This document shows positions 8,802-18,031 of a DNA stretch of 64,000 nt, piece by piece (the first letter of the stretch is position 1; the number at the start of each line of letters is the position of its first letter). The position numbers were made by a program, and so were the translations under genes. The stretch covers positions 545,087 to 609,086 of the forward strand of contig NZ_SAIQ01000003.1 in NCBI RefSeq assembly GCF_004118155.1, in the 5' to 3' direction. A model generated the notes under the pieces. The model was not told the DNA's origin and made no database searches. It saw only the letters and a list, made by a program, of their open reading frames with translations. This DNA is from Edaphocola flava. Lineage in GTDB: Bacteria > Bacteroidota > Bacteroidia > Chitinophagales > Chitinophagaceae.

Positions 8802-10298
8802 CTACGAATCGGAGCGTTTAGCCAGTTTACTGTGTTTCTTGCCATAAACGAAGTATACGACCAGACCGATCGCCAGCCATACGGCTAATCGCTCCCAGCT
8901 CTCTTTAGGCAGACCAGCCATTAAGGCCAGACAAACCAGCACACCCAGAATAGGTAATACCGGAACGAATGGTGTTTTGAAGCCACGAGGAGCATCAGGA
9001 TTGGTTTTACGCATTACAATTACCCCGATACATACCAGTACGAAGGCAAATAAGGTACCGATACTCACCATATGACCCAGATCAGAAACCGGGATAAAGC
9101 CTGCGAAAATGCTCACGAAGATCATGAAGATTATATTAGTCTTCCACGGTGTTCTGTTCTTTTTATGTAAATCGCTGAACATTTTAGGCAGCAGACCATC
9201 CACACTCATGCTGTAGAATACACGGCTCTGTCCCATCAGCATCACCAGCATTACAGAAGTATACCCTGCAATAATGGCCATAGTCAGGAAGGAGTTGAGG
9301 AAGGTATAACCCGTATGTGCAAAGGCTGTAGTTACCGGGCTTGCATCGCCTTTAAATTTAAGGTAATGCTCCAGCCCCGTCAGTACATAAGAGAATAATA
9401 CGTACAATATAGTACAGACGATAAGCGAGCCTATAATACCGATAGGCATGCCCTTCTGTGGATTTTTAGCTTCCTGTGCAGCAGTACTTACTGCATCGAA
9501 ACCAATAAAGGCAAAGAATACCACACCGGCTCCACGCAGGATACCGCTGATACCATAATGACCAAAATCATCGCTGGAGAAGAAATCCCAGAAACTGATC
9601 TCACCGGATTTCAATTTTACCTCTCCCAGGTTGGCAGGGATAAACGGAGTATGGTTAGCAGTGCTGATATAACCCCATCCTAAAGCGATGAAGATCAATA
9701 CTACAGTCACTTTCAGGACTACCAGTACATTATTCAGCAAAGCTGATTCTTTGGTTCCGCGAATCAGTAAAAGAGATAGTAAACATACAATAATAATGGC
9801 CGGCAGGTTGACCACACCACCCATATTAATGCCATTCAATTCATCCCAGGGGCCGTGCAAGAGTGCATTGGGCAGATCTATCCCGACCGAATGGAGAAAT
9901 TTATTGACATACTGAGACCAGCTCACCGCAACGGTGGCCGCACCCAGGGCATATTCCAGTACAAGATCCCATCCGATGATCCAGGCTACTAACTCGCCCA
10001 TAGTCGCATAAGAATAGGTATAAGCACTTCCCGCAACAGGAATCATTGAGGCAAACTCGGCATAACAAAGCCCTGCAAATCCGCAACCGATAGCTGCCGC
10101 AATGAAGGAATATACTACTGCCGGACCAGCATTATCTGCTGCGGCAATCCCTGTCAGGGAGAACAAACCGGCGCCGATAATCGCACCGATACCCAGCGCA
10201 ACCAGTGCTCCGGCTCCAAGGGTCTTCTTCAGGCCCTTCTCTGAATCATTAGCCTCTGCAACTAACTGACTCAATTGTTTTTTGGTAAAAATACCCAT
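8802..10298 (-). CDS. APC-superfamily amino acid permease (CAT-like)
   Basis: A 498-residue transporter with at least 12 hydrophobic segments. The N-terminal cytoplasmic part (KGLKKTLGAGALVALGIGAI) and TM1 IGAGLFSLTG are typical of the cationic-amino-acid-transporter-like branch of the APC superfamily (YfnA/CtrA type), as is FFAFIGFDAVSTAAQEAKNP in TM6. The substrate cannot be fixed from sequence. It is a single gene, convergent with gpsA and divergent from dapF. Confidence 0.88.
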   Translation of the reverse strand: MGIFTKKQLSQLVAEANDSEKGLKKTLGAGALVALGIGAIIGAGLFSLTGIAAADNAGPAVVYSFIAAAIGCGFAGLCYAEFASMIPVAGSAYTYSYATMGELVAWIIGWDLVLEYALGAATVAVSWSQYVNKFLHSVGIDLPNALLHGPWDELNGINMGGVVNLPAIIIVCLLSLLLIRGTKESALLNNVLVVLKVTVVLIFIALGWGYISTANHTPFIPANLGEVKLKSGEISFWDFFSSDDFGHYGISGILRGAGVVFFAFIGFDAVSTAAQEAKNPQKGMPIGIIGSLIVCTILYVLFSYVLTGLEHYLKFKGDASPVTTAFAHTGYTFLNSFLTMAIIAGYTSVMLVMLMGQSRVFYSMSVDGLLPKMFSDLHKKNRTPWKTNIIFMIFVSIFAGFIPVSDLGHMVSIGTLFAFVLVCIGVIVMRKTNPDAPRGFKTPFVPVLPILGVLVCLALMAGLPKESWERLAVWLAIGLVVYFVYGKKHSKLAKRSDS

Positions 10299-10382
10299 AA
10301 GCGTTTAGCGTTTTAAAAAATACAACCCCCAAACCTAGCTGTTTTTTTTGAAAGTGACAACACTTCCCGTTTCTAAATACCC

Positions 10383-10390
10383 TAATTTTG
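10383..10390 (+). promoter_or_regulatory. -7 box very close to the dapF start
   Basis: TAATTTTG matches TAnnTTTG and ends only 5 bp before the dapF ATG at 10396. Transcription would begin about at the start codon, so the mRNA would be leaderless or nearly so. No -33 TTG is visible at the right distance. Confidence 0.5.
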
Positions 10391-10395
10391 CATCA

Positions 10396-11172
10396 ATGAC
10401 TGTGCATTTCTACAAATACCAGGGCGCAGGAAATGACTTTGTGATCCTGGATAACCGCAAACAATCCTATTCTTTAAGTACGGAGCAGATTAATTTTCTC
10501 TGCAATCGCCGCTTCGGCATCGGCGCAGACGGCCTTATGTTGCTGGAAGCAGCAGAAGGCTACGATTTCCGTATGGTATATTATAATGCTGATGGCCATG
10601 AGAGTACGATGTGTGGCAATGGAGGCCGTTGTATTGCCGCCTTTGCACAGCACATTGGCGTTGCTGGCGCAGACCAGTCCTTTATCGCTATTGACGGACC
10701 GCACAAAGCTATCATTAAAGAAGGCGGTATCGTATCTCTGCAAATGCAGGATATTGACGATATTGAATTTAGCGATAATGTTGCCATCATGAATACAGGC
10801 TCGCCACACTATGTATCATTCGATAATGATATTGATAGCCTAGATATCTTTACCGAAGGACGTAATATCCGCAACGGAGAACGTTTTCAGCCCAAAGGTA
10901 TTAATGTCAACTTTGTGGAGCGCACTGCCGAAGGCTTGCGCATCCGTACCTATGAGCGTGGTGTGGAAGACGAAACCCTGGCCTGTGGTACTGGTGTAAC
11001 CGCAGCTGCCATTGCTTCTGTAGGAGATGCGACCGGTCATTTTGAAATTCCAGTGGCTGCACGCGGGGGTGATCTTTCTGTACAGTTTGACAAATCCGGT
11101 GCACAGGAAGTGCATAATGTATGGCTTACCGGACCCGCACAAGCGGTTTTCGAGGGACAGATCTCTATTTAA
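10396..11172 (+). CDS. dapF: Diaminopimelate epimerase
   Basis: Interconverts LL- and meso-diaminopimelate for lysine and peptidoglycan synthesis. It has 258 residues from the chosen start. The first catalytic Cys lies in MCGNGGRC and the second in LACGTGVTAAA, both in the expected positions, with the N-terminal FYKYQGAGNDFVILD. The ATG at 10396 is preferred to an upstream in-frame one at 10348 because it gives the canonical N-terminus; the extra 16 residues have no family match that I recognise. It is followed 32 bp on by the EVE-domain gene. Confidence 0.95.
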   Translation: MTVHFYKYQGAGNDFVILDNRKQSYSLSTEQINFLCNRRFGIGADGLMLLEAAEGYDFRMVYYNADGHESTMCGNGGRCIAAFAQHIGVAGADQSFIAIDGPHKAIIKEGGIVSLQMQDIDDIEFSDNVAIMNTGSPHYVSFDNDIDSLDIFTEGRNIRNGERFQPKGINVNFVERTAEGLRIRTYERGVEDETLACGTGVTAAAIASVGDATGHFEIPVAARGGDLSVQFDKSGAQEVHNVWLTGPAQAVFEGQISI

Positions 11173-11204
11173 TTTTCATTTCAACTATCAACGAATTTAT
11201 ATAC

Positions 11205-11609
11205 ATGAATTACTGGCTTGTAAAATCAGAACCTTTTAAATATAGCTGGGAGAAATTTGTAGCCGATGGCGAGACCTTCTGGGATGGCGTGCGCAACTAC
11301 CAGGCGCGTAATAATATGAAGGCTATGAAGAAAGGCGATAAAGTATTATTCTACCACAGTAATGAGGGCATGGCCGTTGTGGGCAATGCTACTGTAGCCA
11401 AAGAAGCATACCAGGACCCTACTACCGAAGACGAACGATGGGTAGTGGTAAACCTGAAAGCAGGTAAGCCATTTAAAAATCCGGTAACCCTTAAAGAGAT
11501 GAAAGAGCAACCGGGTCTGCAGAATATGTCGCTCATTCGCCAGGGCCGCCTTTCCGTTTGTGACCTGACACCAGAGGAGTACGATATCATTACGAATTTA
11601 GGGAAGTAA
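11205..11609 (+). CDS. EVE domain protein
   Basis: A 134-residue single-domain protein of the EVE (PUA-like) fold. Diagnostic pieces are the N-terminal YWLVKSEPFKYSW, WDGVRNYQARNNM, and KKGDKVLFYHSNEGMAVVG. EVE proteins bind modified bases in nucleic acid; stand-alone forms are common in Bacteroidota and proteobacteria. The ATG at 11205 gives the canonical MNYWLVKSEP start; a longer frame from 11121 overlaps dapF out of frame and is rejected. It is followed by arr 22 bp on. Confidence 0.9.
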   Translation: MNYWLVKSEPFKYSWEKFVADGETFWDGVRNYQARNNMKAMKKGDKVLFYHSNEGMAVVGNATVAKEAYQDPTTEDERWVVVNLKAGKPFKNPVTLKEMKEQPGLQNMSLIRQGRLSVCDLTPEEYDIITNLGK

Positions 11610-11631
11610 GCTGCAAAACCAGAAAAGCCAC

Positions 11632-12033
11632 ATGAACGAAACCACAACATACTACCACGGCACTAAAGCCGATCTGCAAGCCGGTGATCTGATCGTTGCC
11701 GGGTATAACTCCAATTACGGCAGCCAGCGTCAGGCTAAATATGTTTACTTTACCGCAACTTTAGATGCGGCAACCTGGGGTGCTGAACTGGCACAGGGCG
11801 ATGGTGCGGGTAAAATCTATATCGTGGAGCCTACCGGTGCTTTTGAAGATGATCCGAACCTGACGGATAAGAAATTTCCGGGCAATCCAACCCGATCCTA
11901 CCGTACCAAAGATGGCCTGAGGGTTATTGGCGAACTAAAGGACTGGACCGGCCATAGCGCAGAACAGTTACAGCAGATGCGCGACAACCTTCAAAAACTT
12001 AAGGATCAGGGTATAGAGGCGATAGAAGAGTAA
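11632..12033 (+). CDS. arr: Rifampin ADP-ribosyltransferase Arr
   Basis: A 133-residue protein with the full Arr signature: YYHGTKADLQAGDLI, YVYFTATLDAATWGAELA, IYIVEPTGAFEDDPNLTDKK and FPGNPTRSYRT. Members of this family inactivate rifamycins by ADP-ribosylation at the C23 hydroxyl, using NAD+. The His-Tyr-Asp type active site is covered by YHGT, YFTAT and the EDDPN region. GC content and codon use match the neighbours and no mobile element is near, so it looks like an intrinsic gene and not a recently acquired cassette. Whether the host is rifampin resistant is not shown. Confidence 0.93.
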   Translation: MNETTTYYHGTKADLQAGDLIVAGYNSNYGSQRQAKYVYFTATLDAATWGAELAQGDGAGKIYIVEPTGAFEDDPNLTDKKFPGNPTRSYRTKDGLRVIGELKDWTGHSAEQLQQMRDNLQKLKDQGIEAIEE

Positions 12034-12061
12034 AGCGCTAATGTGTGTTAATCATATACTT

Positions 12062-12111
12062 AAATAGGAATCTTTAAACAGAGTTCTACTGTTTGAAGAT
12101 TCCTATTTTTT
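12062..12111 (+). terminator. Terminator after arr
   Basis: Stem AATAGGAATCTT(T)AAACAG pairing with CTGTTT(G)AAGATTCCTATT, one internal mismatch, then a T run. It ends the dapF-EVE-arr unit. Confidence 0.8.
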
Positions 12112-12229
12112 CACTACTTTTCCACATAAAATACTATTGATTACCAGAGCGATTTAACTCCCCTAATTAGATCGGTATGATACAAAATATAAAGCTATAT
12201 TTAACTATAACCTCAAAACAAAAGCTTAC

Positions 12230-14512
12230 ATGTCAACAAAAAAATATTTAATTGATACACTAAAGGCAACCGAAAAAAGTGAATTTGATAATATAGTAAA
12301 AACATATCTAAGTGAAATATATAGCTATAAAAGAATTGTAAACACAGATGGTGTCAATGATGGAGGAATTGATATAAAAGTTTTTGATGTTCATGGAGCA
12401 AAAAACCAATACCAGCTTACTGTACAAAAAAGTGAAACAACAGCAGAAAAGCATGCATTTGAAAAAAAACTTTTTGACGATGTAGCAAAAGCTCAAAACA
12501 ACTATAAAGAGAATGGCTACTCCAATGTGCTGTTTTTTTTCCACTCTTATCCACTTACTAACAAAACGATTAATGAATATAAAGCAAAAGCATTGCGAGA
12601 CTATGGAATATCATTAACTATAATAGATGCAAAACAAATTGCTGAAGAAGCAGAAGAATACTTGCAATTATTAAATGAAATTGTTGCAACTAATAATATT
12701 AGAGATATTTTAAAAGAAGAAAATCTCTTTCCAAAAGATGACAAAAATTTGGTTTTTGATTTACTAAGCTTCGGTAAAGCATCTGATGTAAGGTTACAAA
12801 TAATCGAAGCATATATTCTAAGGCAAGTCCATCTAAAAAAAGAATTAACGAAAGAAGAAATAATAGAGATCTGTGAACAACAATTTAAAAGCCAAGAAAA
12901 TAAAGTTTTCTATGACAAGTTACTTTCAAGATTATATAGTGAAAAAAAGATCATCTCCTATGATGGCAAGTATATATTAACAGAAAGTGAATCAAAAAAA
13001 ATTTCTGGTTTAATAGGTCAAAATGAAATTGAAGAGACCGCTTTTATAAACTTACTTTTAGAAATATTAAAAAAATATAAGCAAGAAGATAATATTGAAG
13101 AATATCTTTCTGAGCTCAAAAAAGTTTATATCACAAATTTTAATTCTGATATTTCTGAAATTATTTCAGAAGGTGGTAAAGATTTGTCTTCAATATCTAG
13201 AGATTTTTTGCAATTTTTAACTTCGAAAGGATTTCTAGAAGGAGAAACTAAAGAGATAGCAAAGGAGTTATTTATTGTTTGTAAGCAAAATGCTTATTTA
13301 CAAAAATTTTGTGCTGCAAAAGTATTCAGTGAAACGACACGGATTAAAAATATTGAAAGATATATTAATACGCAAAAAAGGGTATTTGTAGATACTCAAA
13401 TAATTCTATATGCCTTATGCTATTTTTATAATCCCAAATCAGAGTTTTCAAATTATTTTTACACAACTATAAAGTCTTTATTAAACTTTGTTGATAAGAA
13501 TAAAATAAAATTATTCCTTCCAAGTAACTATTTATGGGAGGCTCAATCTCATTTAAGAGAAGCATTAAACTTAGTTCCATTTACCAATCTTCCTAACTTT
13601 GAAAAATTAGGAAGATCAAGAAATGTTTTTTACAATTTCTTTTTATCAGAGCGAAAGCTATATGATTCGGATTTGACATACAAAGATTTTTTTAAAACTT
13701 TTGGGTTTAAAGAAAATGACAAATACACAAAACATAATCTATTAATTGAAAAATACATTTCCAAACTTGGGATTGAAGTAATTAAAATTGAGAACCAATT
13801 TTATGACATTGAGGAGTCTAAACGAATCATACAAACAATTCTCTACAATGACAATAAATTTAAAAGTAAGTTTGGCTTAAATAATGATGCTATTATATTA
13901 GAATATCTTACTGATGGAGATGTCGATGTACATCCTCTGCAACCTTTACTTTTATCTTGGGATAAAGTTTTGTTTAAATCTCAGAAAGAATATTTCAAGA
14001 AAAATCCGACCTCTGAAAGGTGGTTCCTTTTAACTCCAGGACGGTTTATTGATCAATATTCATTGCTACAATTCTCCATTGACTCTGAGACTGTGACAAA
14101 TGAAATTTTAGCATTCTTATCTAATGACCTAATACAAGGTACACATTCCTTATTAGATTCAATTACCCACATTTTAAATCCAACGGAAGAGGTAGGATTA
14201 CAATATACAAATCGACTCTCCGAAATAAGAGACAATGAGATACATCGACTCAAAGAACAATCTATATCACTGCCTGAAGATATAGAAGGAGAAGCAGTAA
14301 TTGATGATTTAATGTATAACCTAACGTCACATTATAGGGAAGACAAGGACAATTTTGAAGATTTTAAGAACGTTTTTAAAAATATTGAATTATTAGATGA
14401 AGTAACACAAATAATCAAAAGAGCAATAGAGGATATATATACCACCAATAAATTTAGTGATGATATTATTGTTAGTTTTGAGAAGTTGATTGATAAAGTT
14501 TCAAAACCATAA
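12230..14512 (+). CDS. Predicted nuclease-winged helix-PIN fusion protein (candidate defence gene)
   Basis: A 760-residue protein not matched to a named family. Residues 1-155 look like a restriction-endonuclease-like fold: DGGIDIKVFD (D44, D48) then YQLTVQKSE (Q62, Q66, K67), like the D...QxK of Mrr-type nucleases but with an irregular last motif. Residues 170-260 are helical with a wing (KYILTESE) and resemble a winged helix. From residue 385 a PIN-like nuclease is suggested by VFVDTQIILYAL (D388), PSNYLWEAQSHL (E437), NNDAIILEYL (D553) and LLSWDKVLFK (D578), which gives the four acidic residues in order with a large insertion between the second and third. The gene is far more AT-rich than both neighbours, with long A and T runs, and lies alone between terminators, which suggests horizontal acquisition. 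Anti-phage or toxin-like function is inferred only from the architecture and composition. Confidence 0.6.
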   Translation: MSTKKYLIDTLKATEKSEFDNIVKTYLSEIYSYKRIVNTDGVNDGGIDIKVFDVHGAKNQYQLTVQKSETTAEKHAFEKKLFDDVAKAQNNYKENGYSNVLFFFHSYPLTNKTINEYKAKALRDYGISLTIIDAKQIAEEAEEYLQLLNEIVATNNIRDILKEENLFPKDDKNLVFDLLSFGKASDVRLQIIEAYILRQVHLKKELTKEEIIEICEQQFKSQENKVFYDKLLSRLYSEKKIISYDGKYILTESESKKISGLIGQNEIEETAFINLLLEILKKYKQEDNIEEYLSELKKVYITNFNSDISEIISEGGKDLSSISRDFLQFLTSKGFLEGETKEIAKELFIVCKQNAYLQKFCAAKVFSETTRIKNIERYINTQKRVFVDTQIILYALCYFYNPKSEFSNYFYTTIKSLLNFVDKNKIKLFLPSNYLWEAQSHLREALNLVPFTNLPNFEKLGRSRNVFYNFFLSERKLYDSDLTYKDFFKTFGFKENDKYTKHNLLIEKYISKLGIEVIKIENQFYDIEESKRIIQTILYNDNKFKSKFGLNNDAIILEYLTDGDVDVHPLQPLLLSWDKVLFKSQKEYFKKNPTSERWFLLTPGRFIDQYSLLQFSIDSETVTNEILAFLSNDLIQGTHSLLDSITHILNPTEEVGLQYTNRLSEIRDNEIHRLKEQSISLPEDIEGEAVIDDLMYNLTSHYREDKDNFEDFKNVFKNIELLDEVTQIIKRAIEDIYTTNKFSDDIIVSFEKLIDKVSKP

Positions 14513-14698
14513 ATAATAACATTAATAACACACTATGAGAAAGGAAAGAACAAACATTAAACAAATAATGACAATGAAATTGCCTCCTCTCAATTTCCAG
14601 GCCTTATAAAAAAATAACAAACTTGTAATATATAAACTATTCAGTGTTTGGGGGACTTATGCTTTCATGACAATTCTCCACCGAAATGTATACAAATC

Positions 14699-14729
14699 AC
14701 CTGCTGATCTTTACAGACAGCAGGTTTTT
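14699..14729 (+). terminator. Hairpin terminator upstream of pirin
   Basis: ACCTGCTG (14699-14706) pairs with CAGCAGGT (14718-14725), followed by T residues. It probably closes off transcription from the AT-rich nuclease-PIN gene. Confidence 0.65.
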
Positions 14730-14794
14730 CTTGTTCAAAAGCATTGAAAACCGCTTCTTATCATACATCAATGTTTCTGCCCTAGCCGGGATCG

Positions 14795-14802
14795 TACTTT
14801 TG
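14795..14802 (+). promoter_or_regulatory. -7 box ahead of pirin gene
   Basis: TACTTTTG matches TAnnTTTG, 29 bp before the ATG at 14832. No good -33 element is seen. Confidence 0.5.
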
Positions 14803-14831
14803 TGTTGTAAAACAAATCAATCACAAACAAT

Positions 14832-15716
14832 ATGGACAGAAAGGATTTCATCAGAAAAGGATTACTCGGTACAGGCATTTTTATGACCACCGGTAGTTTT
14901 GCCCACATCCTCAAAAATGATATTGATGAACTCAGGGAGCTGGAACCTATGGGCTTTAACCACCTCCCCAGTCCGGAAACGATAAAAACAGATCATATGA
15001 TAATACACAAAGCAAACACCCGCGGACAGGCCAATCACGGTTGGCTTAATTCTTATCACAGCTTCAGCTTCGCCGGCTATTATAACCCTGACCGTATGCA
15101 CTTCGGTGCCCTGCGTGTCTTAAATGATGATACCATCAGTGGTGGCAGCGGCTTCGGTACGCACCCCCATGACAATATGGAGATCATCTCTATACCACTG
15201 GAGGGCGACCTGGAACATAAAGACAGTATGGGTACGGTATCGACCATCCGTCACGGAGACATCCAGGTGATGAGTGCCGGTAGCGGTGTGCAGCACAGCG
15301 AGTACAATCCTAATGCAGATCGTCAGACCAAATTCTTACAGATCTGGTTGTTCCCCAACAAACGCAATGTTACACCCCGTTACGATCAGGTGAGCCTTAA
15401 CGTGGCAGACCGTCGCAATAAATTGCAGCAGGTCATCTCCCCTAACCCGGACGATGCCGGAGTGTGGATCCACCAGGATGCCTGGTTCTATCTGGGTGAT
15501 TTTAACAAAGGGGTACAGACTACCTACGATATCAAAAAGAAAGAAAATGGTGTCTATGCCTTTATCCTGAAAGGTGATTTCACCATCAACGGACAGGAAC
15601 TCAACGAAAGGGATGGTTTAGGTGTATGGGATGTGCAACAGCTCAATATCACTGCAAATTCTGAAGATGCTTCTATTTTATTGATGGAAGTACCGATGAC
15701 CTTGACCCAGGCATAA
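14832..15716 (+). CDS. Pirin family protein with N-terminal signal-like leader
   Basis: A 294-residue bicupin of the pirin/YhhW family. The metal ligands are in the N-terminal cupin: FGTHPHDNMEIISIPLEGDL (two His and a Glu) and later AGSGVQHSEYNP. Family members bind Fe and some oxidise quercetin; the substrate here is not known. Before the cupin there are about 50 extra residues starting MDRKDFIRKGLLGTGIF. This resembles a Tat leader, but the twin Arg is RK and not RR, so export is uncertain. The gene is monocistronic, with a -7 box before it and a strong terminator after it. Confidence 0.88.
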   Translation: MDRKDFIRKGLLGTGIFMTTGSFAHILKNDIDELRELEPMGFNHLPSPETIKTDHMIIHKANTRGQANHGWLNSYHSFSFAGYYNPDRMHFGALRVLNDDTISGGSGFGTHPHDNMEIISIPLEGDLEHKDSMGTVSTIRHGDIQVMSAGSGVQHSEYNPNADRQTKFLQIWLFPNKRNVTPRYDQVSLNVADRRNKLQQVISPNPDDAGVWIHQDAWFYLGDFNKGVQTTYDIKKKENGVYAFILKGDFTINGQELNERDGLGVWDVQQLNITANSEDASILLMEVPMTLTQA

Positions 15717-15744
15717 TTAAGTATATATAAATCTCTAAAAATCA

Positions 15745-15784
15745 ACATCAATAGTCCCGGCCATACAGCCGGGACTATTGATGT
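15745..15784 (+). terminator. Terminator after pirin gene
   Basis: A 17-bp perfect stem, 15745-15761 (ACATCAATAGTCCCGGC) with 15768-15784, and a 6-base loop. Confidence 0.85.
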
Positions 15785-15902
15785 TTAAAACAAGGCCTGA
15801 TACAGCCTGGTACAATATTTGTACGGACAATCAATATTTTGAGCATTTTAAATTTTCTTAACATATCTTTATACCCTGAAAAAAGACTAAAACAAGAACG
15901 AA

Positions 15903-16511
15903 ATGGCTAAATATATTGCATTATTCTCCTTACTACTCAGCCTAAGCCTAAGCTCCTGTGATAATGGTAATAATAACCAGGTCATTACGAAGCCAGAGCC
16001 AATGGTAATCGATGAGATCGTAAACTGCACTGCTGTCAATAAAAAGGGCGAAAAACTGGAAATGTCCTTTAACAATACTAAAAACATAGCCCAGGTCGAA
16101 TGGCAGGGCGAAAAAATAGAACTGGCTCAGCAACCCACAGCATCCGGTATCCGCTATGCCAATGAGCATTATGAGCTGATGGGTAAAGGAGAACTGGTCA
16201 ATCTGATTAAAGATGGCAAAGTAATCTTTGAATCCGTAAAAGCGCATATATATGGTGAAAAGAAGCTGTTAGTAGCTGCGGAAACCAAAAATTGCAGTGC
16301 AGGCGTACTTCAGAAAGAGTGCCTGCAGGTTAAATACGATGCGAATGAAAAGAACTGGGAGCTGTTTTATGAGCCCATTGAAGGTTTCAAGCATGAAAAC
16401 GGCTATGAGTATGAATTGCTGGTACTGGATGAACGTGTAGATAACCCGGCTGCCGATGGTTCATCTATTCGCTATAAACTCATCAAAGAACTTTCCCGCC
16501 GGAAAAAATAA
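15903..16511 (+). CDS. Lipoprotein with MliC-like lysozyme-inhibitor domain
   Basis: A 202-residue lipoprotein: signal LFSLLLSLSLSSC with the lipobox Cys at residue 19. Residues 38-110 (CTAVNKKGEKLEMSFNNT, then the typical TASGIRYANEHYELMGKGE) resemble the MliC/PliC membrane-bound inhibitor of C-type lysozyme, whose key loop carries SGxxY. A second part (residues 120-200) has no match that I recognise. It is predicted to sit in the outer membrane or periplasm. Inhibition of lysozyme is inferred from the domain only. Confidence 0.75.
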   Translation: MAKYIALFSLLLSLSLSSCDNGNNNQVITKPEPMVIDEIVNCTAVNKKGEKLEMSFNNTKNIAQVEWQGEKIELAQQPTASGIRYANEHYELMGKGELVNLIKDGKVIFESVKAHIYGEKKLLVAAETKNCSAGVLQKECLQVKYDANEKNWELFYEPIEGFKHENGYEYELLVLDERVDNPAADGSSIRYKLIKELSRRKK

Positions 16512-16595
16512 CACACGTTTATAAGGCATAATATAGTCCTGAACGGCAAAGACAGGCCGTTTGAGGCTATATTTTCGCATTTGAATTAAAAAAAT

Positions 16596-16603
16596 TAACT
16601 TTG
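16596..16603 (+). promoter_or_regulatory. -7 box ahead of ffh
   Basis: TAACTTTG matches TAnnTTTG, 23 bp upstream of the ffh ATG. Confidence 0.55.
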
Positions 16604-16626
16604 CTGTCTTAATTTTTATACACCCG

Positions 16627-18012
16627 ATGTTTGATAATCTTAGTGAACGGTTAGACTCCGCCTTTAAGCAGCTTAAAGGTGAAGGCAGAATCTCCGAAAT
16701 AAACGTTGCTACAACGATCAAAGAAATTCGTCGCGCGCTGGTAGATGCCGACGTAAACTATAAAATTGCAAAAGAATTTACCGATAAAGTAAAGGATAAA
16801 GCCCTGGGCGACAAGGTACTTACAGCCGTGTCTCCTGGTCAGTTAATGGTTAAGATCGTGAAAGACGAACTGGCCGAACTGATGGGCGGTGAAGCGGTTG
16901 AGCTAGACCTTTCGGCTCGTCCGACCGTAATCCTGATTGCCGGTCTGCAAGGTTCCGGTAAAACGACCTTCTCTGGTAAACTGGCAAACTTCCTGAGCAC
17001 CAAAAAGAACAAAAAACCTTTACTGGTAGCAGCGGATATTTATCGCCCTGCGGCGATCAACCAGCTGCATGTACTGGGAGAGCAGATCAATGTACCGGTG
17101 TACAGCGATCCTGAAAATAAAGATGCCGTAAGTATTGCACTGGCTGCTATTGCTAAAGCAAAACAAGATGGCAACCAGGTTGTGATCATCGATACTGCCG
17201 GCCGTCTGGCCGTAGATGAGGTGATGATGACCGAGGTGGCTAACATCAAAAATGCGGTAAACCCATCTGAAATCCTGTTCGTAGTGGATTCTATGACGGG
17301 TCAGGATGCGGTAAATACTGCAAAAGCCTTCAACGAACGCCTGGACTTTACAGGTGTTGTACTGACCAAACTGGACGGTGATACCCGCGGTGGTGCTGCC
17401 CTGTCGATCAAATACACGGTAGATAAGCCGATCAAGTTTGTGAGCATGGGCGAGAAGCTGGATACCCTGGATGTTTTCTATCCTGAGCGTATGGCACAGC
17501 GTATCCTGGGTATGGGTGATATCATCTCCCTGGTAGAAAAAGCGCAGGACCAGTTTGACGAAGAGCAGGCTAAAAAAATTGAAAAGAAAATCCGTGCGAA
17601 TAAATTCGACTTTGACGACTTTAAAGCGCAACTGATGCAGATCAAGAAAATGGGTAGCATTAAAGACCTGCTGGCCATGATTCCTGGTGTGGGTAAAGCG
17701 ATCAAGGATATTGATATCAGCGACGATGCATTTAAAGGTATCGAAGCAATGATCGACTCTATGACACCTGCTGAAAGAGCTAATCCGGATATCATCACTC
17801 CATCAAGAAGAGCCCGCATCGCAAAAGGTGCCGGTAAAGAGATTGCAGAGATGAATGCCTTTATGAAACAATTTGACCAGATGCGCCAGATGATGAAGCA
17901 GATGAACAAATTTAAAGGTATGCCGGGTATGGGTGGTATGAATCCGTTCGGTGGCGGCGGTGGCATGAGCATGCCTCCTGGTGGTATGCCGAACCTTTTC
18001 GGAAAGAAATAA
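16627..18012 (+). CDS. ffh: Signal recognition particle protein Ffh
   Basis: GTPase subunit of SRP that binds 4.5S RNA and the signal sequences of nascent membrane proteins. It has 461 residues with the NG domain first (G1 GLQGSGKTTFSGKLA, G3 DTAGRLAVDE, G4 TKLDGDTRGGAAL) and a Met-rich M domain at the C-terminus (MIPGVGKAIKD, then MRQMMKQMNKFKGMPGMGGM). The Gly/Met-rich tail is longer than in E. coli. The gene is followed by a strong hairpin before purK. Confidence 0.97.
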   Translation: MFDNLSERLDSAFKQLKGEGRISEINVATTIKEIRRALVDADVNYKIAKEFTDKVKDKALGDKVLTAVSPGQLMVKIVKDELAELMGGEAVELDLSARPTVILIAGLQGSGKTTFSGKLANFLSTKKNKKPLLVAADIYRPAAINQLHVLGEQINVPVYSDPENKDAVSIALAAIAKAKQDGNQVVIIDTAGRLAVDEVMMTEVANIKNAVNPSEILFVVDSMTGQDAVNTAKAFNERLDFTGVVLTKLDGDTRGGAALSIKYTVDKPIKFVSMGEKLDTLDVFYPERMAQRILGMGDIISLVEKAQDQFDEEQAKKIEKKIRANKFDFDDFKAQLMQIKKMGSIKDLLAMIPGVGKAIKDIDISDDAFKGIEAMIDSMTPAERANPDIITPSRRARIAKGAGKEIAEMNAFMKQFDQMRQMMKQMNKFKGMPGMGGMNPFGGGGGMSMPPGGMPNLFGKK

Positions 18013-18031
18013 AATTATAAGCATTGAATAG

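Larger units (their letters stand above)
14513..14831. other. Gap between the AT-rich gene and pirin
   Basis: No convincing gene. It holds one terminator-like hairpin (14699-14729) and a -7 box for pirin (14795-14802). A 66-codon open frame at 14686-14886 overlaps the pirin start and shows no coding features. Confidence 0.6.

Noticed and set aside
14686..14886. Small plus-strand gene overlapping the pirin start
   Set aside because: It runs through a terminator hairpin and the pirin promoter and overlaps pirin in another frame.
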